DNA of 64,000 nt from Oreocharis arfaki (lineage: Eukaryota; Chordata; Aves; Passeriformes; Paramythiidae). This document shows, in pieces, positions 14,188 to 23,450 of this stretch. A program made the position numbers and the translations under genes. The notes beneath the pieces were generated by a model, which saw only the letters and a program-made list of their open reading frames with translations, made no database searches and was not told the DNA's origin. The stretch is taken from the NCBI GenBank assembly GCA_013398015.1, contig VZRR01007589.1, positions 304,266 through 368,265 on the forward strand, read 5' to 3'. Position 1 is the first letter of the stretch. Every line of letters starts with the position of its first letter.

Positions 14188-14990
14188 AAATCATAGAATC
14201 CTTAGGGCTGAAAAATACCTCCAACATCAAAAATACAACCATAAAACCAGCACTGCCAAATCACCTCTAAACCATATCCCTATATGTTACATCCACACAA
14301 CTTTTGAAAATTTCCTGGGATGGTGACTTCACCACTTCCCTGGGAAGTCTGTTCCAATGCCTGACCGCTCTTTCCGTGAAATTCTTTTCCCTAACATCCA
14401 GTCTAATCCTCCCCTGGTACAACTTGAGGCTATTTCCTCTTGTCCTGTCACTTGTTACCTGGGAGAAGAGATGGACCCCCACCTGGCTACACCCTCCTTT
14501 CAGGCAGTGGTAGAGAGTGACAAGGTTCCCCCTGAGCCTCCTTTACTCCAGGCTAAACACCCCCAGCTCCCTCAGCTGCTCCTCACAGCACTTGTGCTCC
14601 AGACCCTTCCCCAGCTCCGCTGCCCTTCTCTGGACACGCTCCAGCCCCTCAATGCCTTTCTTGCAGAGAGGGGCCCAGAACTGAACACAGGATTGGAGGT
14701 GTGGCCTCAGCAGTGCCGAGTACAGGGGGACGGTCACTGCTCTGCTCCTGCTGGCCACACCATTGCTGATCCAGGCCAGGATGCCATTGGCCTTCTTGGC
14801 CACCTGGGTACACGCTGGCTCAGGTTCAGCCGCTATTGACCAGCACCTCCAGGTCTTCTTCCACTGGGCAGCTTTCCAACCCCTGTCCCCAGCCTGTGGT
14901 GCTGCCTGGGATTGCTGTGACCCCAAGGGCCAGACCCAGCACTTGGCCTTGCCAAGCCTCATACAGTCTGCTGTGGTCCATCAATGCAAC
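14188..14990 (-). mobile_element. CR1 LINE 3' portion, relatively young
   Basis: About 800 bp in minus orientation. It begins (element 3' end) with the catagaatcctta motif near 14191. The minus-strand translation gives the C-terminal part of the CR1 ORF2 protein: VAKKANGILAWISNGVASRS, VPLYSALLRPHLQSCVQFWA, LERVQRRAAELGKGLEHK, then GVHLFSQVTSDRTRGNSLKL and FTERAVRHWNRLPREVV. The 14543-14962 and 14267-14482 segments are in the same frame and separated by one nonsense codon at 14543-14545 (after FSLE). Further 5' the homology (ALGVTAIPGSTTGWG) moves to another frame near 14826, so there is also a frameshift. The element is 5'-truncated, as most CR1 copies are. Confidence 0.93.
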
Positions 14991-15109
14991 AATGATGAGA
15001 GGAAGCAAAGATGGAGCCAGAGTCCACTTTGAAAGAACAAAAGTTTTTGGACTCAAATTTTAACACAGGAAAACCTATTCAAATGTTGAAAATTACTTGT
15101 TTGGTTTTC

Positions 15110-15290
15110 TTTTGTTCAGAAAGTGGTTTCAGAGAGATTGAGTAGCCTCCATTCTTGAAGATATTAAAAACCTGACTTGACATGGTCATGAGCAACCTTC
15201 TATTGATGACCCTGCCTTGGGCAGGGGCATTTAAGTTCTTGAGGTGTCTTCCCACTTCATCTACTCCCTGACTTTGTGAGTTTCAGCTGC
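15110..15290 (+). mobile_element. CR1 LINE 3' end, old fragment
   Basis: The text from aagtggtttcagagagattgagtagcctcc through ccattcttgaagatattaaaaacctgac, catggtcatgagcaacctt and tgaccctgccttgggcaggggcatt follows the typical CR1 3' UTR (final ORF codons, the gagcaacctg block and the gcaggggg-ttgga block). The usual terminal gattctgtga is decayed to ctgactttgtgag near 15270. It is in the opposite orientation to the CR1 just upstream and clearly more diverged, so an independent older insertion. Confidence 0.6.
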
Positions 15291-17945
15291 GATGAAATAC
15301 TGCCTTTTTATTTGCCTGACCTTGATATTTGTAGATTATTAATTGGCAAATTAAGAAAACATACCATTTAAATATAATTTATCACCTATCCCTGTTATCA
15401 GAATAAGTATTCAGCAACAGTGCCTCTTTAGCTCAATTTTGTGCCAGAGTTTGGTATGAGCAGAAGGTTGGATAGGAGCGAAATTATCAATGATTAATTT
15501 ATACCATTTATATGACGTGATCTGAAAATGCTGTGAAAGATAGGCAGAGATTACATCAAATTGTTCTTACCTGCCTCAGGGCTGTTCTAACTTACGATAA
15601 AAAATAAAACCTGAGCTGGAAGGAGAAACAGATAGGTATCTGAAATAAATTATGACACAATCTATTGCACTCTTTGCTGCAAGGTTATCCCAGTGCCTAT
15701 AAACACTCCTCAGAGAACCACACTGTCTATGTTTAAAAGCCACCAACCATTTCTAATTTAAGGATTTGTTAAAGCTATTCCCTACTCCTCACATCATCCA
15801 AGAACAAGCCTTTAATCTTGTCAGAAGTTTATGACTAAACAAAAATTCTCAATTGAAATTCTTAAAATATTTCATTGTGGTGAGGTACTTTAGCCTAGAG
15901 AGCTGGTAACAGTCGGGGAATTTGGCCTTTAGCTTGAAGACAAAAGTAAAACTGTTATAAAATTTTTCTTCTTTTTCCTGTAACCAAACCACTACCACCA
16001 CCAAAAACTCCTATTAAAATAAATCAAGTATTAAAATTGTAACTGGAAAAACATTTAGCTTCTTGCTACGCAAGAAGCTGAATTACATTTATAATAAATG
16101 GAGAAAATTTGATGCATCTGAATTTTCTGAACACTACCAGATCAGACTCATACCTGTACCCTGCGTAATTAGCATCAATAAAGCATCAAATGCTATTTTA
16201 TATTTATGTGGTTATTTAAATAATATGGGATACTAGGCCAAATATGATCTGAGAATGAAATGAAATCTGGAGAGCACAACCAGTACAGGATCCAGGTTTG
16301 TAATCAGCTTCTATTTAAAACAGAACAGGCCCTGTATTTCTTTTTTAGACATAATCTATTGGTGCCAAATCCAGCCTGGATGAATAAAGGACACAGAGAT
16401 CATGTCCTACAGACCCCCTCCCCCACCCCGAGATCAAACCACTCTTGAAAGTCATGCAGTGACACTTAAGTGAAGTTTTCCCCCAACAAGAGCTGTTGTG
16501 GTTGCCTGAAGTTTTTGATGTGCCAAAAGGAAGCAAAGTAAAGGGGTTAATTTTTTGCTGGGTGGGAGCTCAGGGCTTTATCATAAGTTCCTTTGAAGTT
16601 CTGAGCCCAGAAAAAATTTCCTGTCTTGGAAATTGTACACCAATACTGTGTCCACTAAAACACTGCATGTGCCTGAGGTTATTCTCCTGCTCCAAGGACA
16701 ACAGCCACGGGACAGCCCACATTCCTACCATTCACCTCTTACTCTCCAAGTCAAGGTGGACACATGAATGGCAAGTGGCCTCTGCCAGATCCTAGCTCAT
16801 ACCCATCGATGACCAGGCTGACAATTTAGCAACATGGTGATTGTATTTCAGGGCCTGGGAACACTTCCTGACACAGTTTTCTCTAATACAGATGCAGTCC
16901 ATATACCCCTTTTAAGAGCAAAGCCTCATAATTTGATAACAGGTAAGTTACAAACACGGAACTACAATTCTCTCTCCCTCCTCAGAACATGCTTAATGTA
17001 TAGGGGGATGGAATTTGAGATGTAAATAAATGGTAGATTGCAAAGAATTGGAACTGTGATTTGGGATTTATAATTTTAAAGTTATAAAGAAGAATGCATG
17101 TGAATACACAGCTTGATAATAGATGACAACAAGAGAAATCAAATAAAATTCTTCAGTCCAGCTCTTCTGCGAAAACTACAGCGATTGTCATCCCAGAGAA
17201 TCCTAACAGAACTCCTACATCTATACTGCACATGAAGGGCAATTTCATCAGGCCCTTCAGTGCATGGTTACCCCAGGGCACAACTGTTTTTCTTTATCAT
17301 TATGGCTTTGTACTGCCAGCTAAACACCCCTTTGCTTTACCATTTGGTGGATGATTTGAACTAACAGAAGGAAACAAGAAACATAACCCAGAAATGTGTG
17401 CTTTGCTCAATTACAGACAAAGATGTTAAACCACAATAATGTTCCCTGCCAACATAATGAAAAACAGTGAGATGTTCACATCCTAAAAAACCAGCTGCAC
17501 ATACAGGTGTCTGCACCAGATGCTTCCCTAAGCACAATGTGATAAAAGTGATTATTTCTCACTCAACAGAGAGCAGTCCCTAAGCAGGGTATTTAAAGAA
17601 GGATAATAACACAGGTAATTAGGAGCCCCATGCTTTACACACAAAGCAATGCTTAAGAGGGTAAAGCTGAGAACCATCTGTCTTTACATGTGGACCGGCG
17701 TTTTTATTTGTGAATTTATCACAAAAAAGGGCAGTTTTCAGTCTGATTTCTCAAGTGAGATCCTACTTAGAAATTGATTAAGGATTAAAGGACACATCCA
17801 CGATTTTAATAGGAGGTACCTTGCCCTGTGACTCCAACAGGAACATGAGCTCCAGAATGTAATACCTGACTGATGGACATTTCTACGAGGAGCAAAGGAA
17901 TATCCTGGTCTTGTCCCAAAGTATGCATATAGTATCTTTTCCTAC

Positions 17946-18147
17946 CTTTGGACTTCCTGTCATGGTAGCTCCTGCCTCGGTAATGGTGCCCAGTGTCTGT
18001 GTACAGATTCTCAAGATCTTCTTGCCAGGAGTCCGGGTTGAAGTGTTTGAGGAGATCCTCCACTGTGTCAAACGCAGCAATGGTCTGATCCAGTGCTTCC
18101 GCCGTGAGCGTAGGGTCAGTCACTGATGGAGAGGGATAGGATACCCC
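17946..18147 (-). CDS. PDGFD: PDGFD exon 5: hinge with activation cleavage site
   Basis: This 202-nt exon has acceptor cactcttag|GGGGTATCC and donor CCAAAG|gtagga. It starts in phase 0 with GVSYPSPSVTDPTLTAEALD, runs through FDTVEDLLKHFNPDSWQEDL and ends RGRSYHDRKSK plus one base of the next codon. In human PDGF-D the hinge is cut after Arg in the GRS / RKSK stretch by proteases such as urokinase plasminogen activator (and matriptase), which frees the active growth-factor domain. The GRS tripeptide is intact at 17968-17976. Just before it, DTGHHYRG is one residue longer than the human DTPRYRG. The donor gtagga is weaker than those of exons 2 to 4. Confidence 0.97.
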
Positions 18148-18749
18148 CTAAGAGTGACATATATCTCAGTGTACTTGGAATAAATTACAGCACCACTTCA
18201 AACAATTGAAAACAGTTATTGAGAAACTTGTCTCATTATTGAGTGAAACAGCTACTTCAGGCCATCTTTTCAAGTCTTTGGGCCTGGACTTTCTTATACC
18301 TGTGTTTTCTTTTTGTAAGGAGAAGAGATACCAAGAAATTCCCAAGCAAATCCCAGAGGAGATGCAGGGAGCAAAAGCACTGCCACTGGTGGATTGTCAG
18401 TATTTATATGCACTCCTCAAAGGCAATGATGGTTTGCATATATACAAAAATGTAATGGAAATGTCTTTTAAAAGTATTCTCATGGCCATGGCCACAGAAA
18501 TGGAGATGCCAACTCTGTTGGTTATTTCACAAGAGGCAGACCAGAAACCACAGCAGAGAAAGACAAATGCAAAAAGTCCACTAGACTACCTTTCTCTGGT
18601 CAATTTGGACAACACATTTGGCATGCTTAGAGACTTGAAAAAATGGCCCTTTATTCCCCAAACTTAAATGTATTACAAAACACTGATGAATTGACATTGA
18701 ATTGACCTCTTTTACCAAAACCACAACTTACTAAGGAAACAGAAAAAAC

Positions 18750-19058
18750 ACGATATTTGGATCTTGGGGGTGCTGGTGGATGAGAGGCTGGACATGATCT
18801 GGCAATGTCCTTGCAGCCAGGAAAGCCAGTGGTGTCCTGGGCTGCATCCAAAGCAGCGTGGGCAGCAGGGCCAGGGAGGGGATTCTGCCCCTCTGCTCTG
18901 CTCTGCTGAGACCCCACCTGCAGTGCTGCATTCAGCTCTGGGATCCCCTACGCAGGAAGGACATGGAGCTGTTGGAGTGAGTCCAGAGGAGGGACACGAA
19001 GATGATTGGGTGATCTCTAAGGAACCTTCCAACCCAAGCCATTCTCTAATTCTATGAT
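18750..19058 (+). mobile_element. CR1 LINE 3' fragment with internal deletion
   Basis: The sequence reads through gggggtgctggtggatgagaggctggacatga, the gggctgcatccaaagcagcgtgggcagcagggcc block and gattctgcccctctgctctgctctg.tgagaccccacctgcagtgctg, all typical avian CR1. After gaagatgattgggtgatct it jumps directly to the 3' end (ccttccaacccaagccattctctaattctatgatct), so roughly the last part of ORF2 and much of the 3' UTR are deleted. The terminal motif is followed by a tail shared with the copy at 10640-11478. Confidence 0.9.
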
Positions 19059-19153
19059 CTCAGCAATGTAACAATGAATATTTGGATGATCAACATAGTA
19101 ATATCCTCACAATTATATCATAATACTAAATGGAATATTTATTTTCTACCAGT
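19059..19153 (+). repeat. Shared tail after CR1 3' end, copy B
   Basis: About 95 bp following the CR1 end match the tail of copy A (11479-11570) block by block, for example caacata, atatcctcacaa and aatatt.attttc. The match stops at about the same place in both copies. Confidence 0.7.
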
Positions 19154-19342
19154 AAGAACCAAGTATCATTCTCCGAGTGTTCCCACTGAACTTCTGGCAC
19201 AATTTAACTTTGACAGAATGATTGCAGCAATTCAGTTTTATTGGAGAGGACTTGAAACATTTTTAAGAGTCTATATTTAGAATCACAGTATTCACTATCC
19301 TGATACCACTTTTTCCCCTTGTCCAAGCACAAGGCCGAATAG

Positions 19343-19366
19343 TATATAAATATATATATATATAAA
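19343..19366 (+). repeat. AT dinucleotide run
   Basis: A short stretch of alternating TA repeats (about seven units) with AAATA interruptions sits just beyond the CR1 tail copy B. Confidence 0.8.
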
Positions 19367-21589
19367 TAGTATGTAAAATATGTACAAGAAAAACTATTAA
19401 TGCAGATCATCTCTTACTTTCTGAAGGACCACAACCAAAATACATGATTTTGTCCAACAACATGCAGAGTACAGGACAAGAATTGTTTGGTCTTGTAAGT
19501 CAAAACACAGGGGAGAAACCCCTAGAAACCTAAATTCTTTCACGAAAACCCAGCTCAGAAGTAATGCAACAGAAATCAATGCAGATAAAATTAATGGCTT
19601 CCCAAAATATTTGTTTTGCCTCAACTCCCAAGTAAATGTGTATGTTAAACTATTAATCTTTGTGAATAACTTCACTCAGTTGGGTAGTAATGGGAGGGTC
19701 AACTCATTTGAGTAAATTCACTCACTCTTTTGCAGGACTGTGTCCTTCAATTCCTACTATGGTAGTTTTAAAATATATGTGACTTTTAAAATGAAACACT
19801 TGTCTCTAATGGTAAGCTATATCACAGAAGTAACAATCCTTGACATTTTCCTGCATGTATTTGCTGAAAATATGGACAGTCCAAATTGTTAAAAATCAGG
19901 AAGAGAAGAAACAGCAAACACAACAACAGCGCAGTCAAGAAAGCACAGCTGCGCTTTACGGCTTACCACCAACAGCCCAAGCAGTTTCAGAGGGCCCACT
20001 TGTGACTGCAGTGCCTCTCTAGTGCAGTGCTAAGCACGACACAGGGCAGAGGCCTGTAAAAATTCATGACCCCTTAAAAAGGAAGGCATACTTCAAAGCC
20101 TTTCTCCTGACTTCTAAGTGGCTTGGAATCGAGACTGTCAGAGAGATGGAAGTCCCAGGAGTGGAAAAGCTCACACCAGCAAAGTGAACACAGCGTTGTT
20201 ATCTAAAGCAATGCTGCAGGAGAGACTATGCTGCAGCCAGCGTCATGCAGTGTGCTGAAACAGCTGCTGAGGTTACAAAAGGAAAAGGCACCCAAATGCT
20301 ACTCTCTTACTGAGGTGAGCTTGGTGGAGCTCATGGCAATCAGCAGGGAAAGATCAGACCCTGACCACCTTTCAAAAGCGAGGGAGATGGTGCAAGGATG
20401 CTGAAGAAACAGGAGCATAAAAATTAGGCCACAGGTGTGTGGCTTACTCAGTGCAGGAGTTTTTTTTTTCCACATATTCAACTGTACATTTCACTATAGA
20501 AGTGGAGGTCAGGCTGTGAATATACAGGGCATTTCAAACTCATACAGGCAGTTGGGATTCCCCATTTTCTTTTCATATAAAAGCTCCTACTCAAGAGATT
20601 TGTGCAGCCTCGTTCAAACACAGAAGAAAGCTTAACTTTTTCTCGGTGACAGCCAAATCAAGAGGAATTATTTCAACAGCTCAGATAGCCTCCTGGCAGC
20701 AACATCATGTGACAGGCCCAAAAGCAACTTCAAAGCTGCCAACCCAACTGCCTCTGTTTTGTCCTGCCAAGAATGAGGCACTGACTTTAGAAGAGTTTGT
20801 GCTCGTCGTAATCTGACTTCTGAGATCACATCCAAAGAGGGGGCAAGAGGAAGAGTGAAATGTAAGAAGCAATGAAGAGCAAAGATTTTCCACATTATGT
20901 ACCTCCTCTGCATTTCTTGAAAGCACTGAATACATTTTTAATTTACTGGAACACAAAGGTATCTTTTTTTGGTATGTGGTCTTGCGCTTAATTTCTGTTC
21001 GCTCATTCTTTTCACTTTCCTATCTCTATTGTGAGCCTGACAGGCAATTCAATGTGCATCACAGTTTTTTGTTGGTCATGAAATTACTTTACATATAATG
21101 GAAACTAACCTTATAAGGAGTGGATTTTGTTTCCTTTTTTTTTCTGGGTTTGCCATGATGGGTTAAGGGCAGAGGCATTTGTTTTACCTTTCTGAGAAAG
21201 AACCCAAACAAAAAAAACAAAACAAAATGTAATTCTGTAATATGACCTTAGACATGGAGGGAAGAATTTTCTCACTCTAAAATTTTCATTCTGAGAGTTG
21301 TAATGTGTCTAGATCCTAAAATGAGTCTTTCGGTTATTTGTGGGTTTGAGAGAAGGAACTTAGACCTGCCATGAGCATCAGCAGAATTGTATGTCATCTT
21401 GTCCAAGACTGACAGGTCTGAGTCTGTCCTTCTGCCTCTCAAGATCTTAACAGAATCCCTGAATTTTTCTCTCCTAAATAACTTGGATGCCCTCAGACAT
21501 TTTCCTTGGTGCCTTTGTGAAAAATTGCTCAATCTCCCTACCTTATTTTCTCTGAGGATAAAAACGACTTGTGGGTGCAATGTGCTGGA

Positions 21590-21720
21590 GAAAGTATATT
21601 TTATTAGATAGGGAATGACATGGGAAAACCAATGAAACTGAGGTTCTACTTCTGGTTTAGCTGTAGGTTCCCACGTGACCTTGGGCATCAACTTGGTATC
21701 TGTAATATTTGTATTGAACT
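21590..21720 (+). mobile_element. Possible SINE core (MIR-like) remnant
   Basis: The segment ggttctacttctggtttagctgtagg, then cacgtgaccttgggcatcaacttggtatctgtaata is similar to the SINE core ending gtgaccttgggcaa. Only about 60 bp carry the resemblance. It overlaps a long chance open frame on the minus strand. Confidence 0.3.
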
Positions 21721-22616
21721 TTCTTAGCTGTAATGAACACATTAAAATCAAATTTTCAGAAAAAAAAAAGATGCAAAATATGAACATAGTTTTTCAATAT
21801 GAAAAGGATACTGGGTTATTATTTGGTATATTGTGCATTTTATGATGTTAAGGATGTTAACTAACATGGCGTTTACCATATGCTTAGTCTCATTTACATA
21901 GTTACCTGATGAGGGAGCCCTAGGCTTACTTTTTCAAACATCAGCCTACCATATTTTTAAACAAAATATTCCATCACATTGATTTTTTTTTTCCCAAGCC
22001 CATCTTAGAATGAAAAATGAATTTATATCTTTTAGTAAAACTGTTCTAGCATGTCCTGCTTGACACATCCAGTAGATCTCAGCGCTGCTAACATCACTCC
22101 TCAAGACTTTCAGCACAGTTGGTTCCAGGCAATCAGTGAATCGTATCATGAAGGGCAAGTGTCATTTGCAAATTCAAGAGCAAACACAAGTGAGATTGGC
22201 TTAACATCTTCTAATTTTGGCAGCACAGTATTTTCTCTCTACTGGCTGCCTTGATTGGACCCTGATCAGTAGAATTTACCCGTATTTTACTTACTGCTCC
22301 TTCACCAGCTACTCCTGGCAGCTACTGTAACAAAGGCGCTATCACTAAGCTCTCTTCAATGAATGCTCCAGACATTGGTGTCAAGTCTGCTTTAAGCACT
22401 TATCCCCATCTCATATGTTTTAAGAGGAGTTAACAAGAGCTGTGACATGGTGCAGAGCAGGCAGCAAAGCACACAGAAGATGACTGCCCATTTTATGATA
22501 CCTCATGCTACTATGCCATTCCCCACCACTGGGAAATGAAAGAGAGGACAGATTTTTTGCCAATGACATAAATAAAATGTAATGAAGAGAAAAATAAAAT
22601 TTAACACTGGATTACT

Positions 22617-22642
22617 CTTTTTTTTTTCTTTTTTTTTCTTCC
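22617..22642 (+). repeat. T-rich low-complexity tract
   Basis: Two T runs separated by a single C, in intron 4, about 470 bp 3' (on the minus strand) of the exon 4 acceptor side; not placed as a splice polypyrimidine tract. Confidence 0.8.
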
Positions 22643-23115
22643 TTAATTTTTCTCCCAAGTTGCAATTCACTGCTGAATACGGAGTAACTGTATCTGACTT
22701 CATATATAATATTTTATTGGAAACATTTAAAAAAAATTTCTCAGTATTGACAATGAAAGGCTAGACCCATTTTCCTGCCAGCCTGTATTACATATAGTCT
22801 TCCATGTAGGTCAAGACATTCTACGATTAAAGATTTTAAGTTTGTATCTGGTATTTTCATACTGGCAGGAGGAGTTTGGAAGCAAGATGTGTTTCCCAAT
22901 GGCTGTCTCATGTGTGCACAACATCTAACGGCATATCCTGAATCTTTTATCCCTAAAAACATACTGTTTGACTCCAGTATCAGTTGGATAAACACTTTAT
23001 TCATCCTCTTTCAAAAGTGAATACATGGTTTCTCTGTGCAGGTGCCATTTTACTGAGTTGGACTCAAGCCACCCTATCAATCCATCCATGGGCAAAACAG
23101 TGAGAAATTACTTAC

Positions 23116-23175
23116 TGAGACGGAGCTTGTGACTGACTCCCAGTTGGTTTCTGAGGCTGCATGCTGGAAATCATC
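23116..23175 (-). CDS. PDGFD: PDGFD exon 4: hinge mini-exon
   Basis: This exon is only 60 nt, 20 codons, and starts and ends on codon boundaries. The acceptor is ccccttag|GATGAT and the donor GTCTCA|gtaagt. The peptide is DDFQHAASETNWESVTSSVS, the Ser/Thr-rich linker that follows CUB; human has one more Ala here. It was located by looking between exons 3 and 5 for the missing hinge residues and checking splice sites. It is isolated, 24.5 kb from exon 3 and 5.0 kb from exon 5. Because it is symmetrical (phase 0-0), skipping it would shorten the hinge by 20 residues without changing the frame. Confidence 0.95.
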
Positions 23176-23399
23176 CTAAGGGGAAAAACACACAGGAAAA
23201 ATCACCGTTAAGGCAATATCCTAAATTAACTACAGACTCCAAGAAATGTTTCAGCATTCAACATCTGTCACTTTTTCTAACCCTTTTTAATGAAGAAGTC
23301 CCTTGCCATGAGTCACTCCTAAATAAAGCTACTTCCATTCGGGTTCCTCCCTTTTCAATGTTTATAAACTCCTTGTGAGCTTGCTTGAATAAGAATGGG

Positions 23400-23450
23400 T
23401 TATTATTATTATTATTAACAACAACAACAACAACAACAACAACAATAATA
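23400..23450 (+). repeat. Compound (TTA)n(AAC)n microsatellite
   Basis: About five TTA units run straight into about nine to ten AAC units and end in AATAATA. The repeat explains runs of Val, Asn and Cys in overlapping open frames, which are not genes. Such tracts are usually length-variable. Confidence 0.95.

Larger units (their letters stand above)
6544..17945 (-). other. PDGFD: PDGFD intron 5
   Basis: This is 11.4 kb between exons 5 and 6, bounded by gtagga and ttgcag. It contains a possible MIR-like SINE (6845-6950), a decayed CR1 in plus orientation with an unusual 3' tail (10640-11570), a younger CR1 in minus orientation (14188-14990), and an old CR1 3' end in plus orientation (15110-15290). 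A short perfect hairpin lies at 16057-16079. Elsewhere I see AT-rich sequence without recognisable features. Confidence 0.9.
18148..23115 (-). other. PDGFD: PDGFD intron 4
   Basis: This is 5.0 kb between exons 4 and 5. It holds a CR1 3' fragment with tail (18750-19153), an AT dinucleotide run near 19343-19366, a possible SINE-like match (21590-21720) and a T-rich tract (22617-22642). A 153-codon open frame on the plus strand (18206-18667) and a 171-codon one on the minus strand (21272-21787) show no recognisable domain and are probably chance. A protein-like 50-codon stretch at 20668-20817 is discussed under findings. Confidence 0.9.

Noticed and set aside
14357..14839. 160-codon open frame on the plus strand
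   Set aside because: It is the antisense of the CR1 reverse transcriptase at 14188-14990.
18206..18667. 153-codon open frame on the plus strand near exon 5
   Set aside because: No recognisable domain, opposite strand to PDGFD, and frames of this length are expected about once by chance in 64 kb of AT-rich DNA.
18764..19057. 97-codon frame on the plus strand
   Set aside because: Lies in CR1 3' sequence (18750-19058); not a host gene.
21272..21787. 171-codon open frame on the minus strand, longest in the window
   Set aside because: Composition and N-terminus look random, no domain, and it overlaps a possible SINE remnant. Not supported as an exon.
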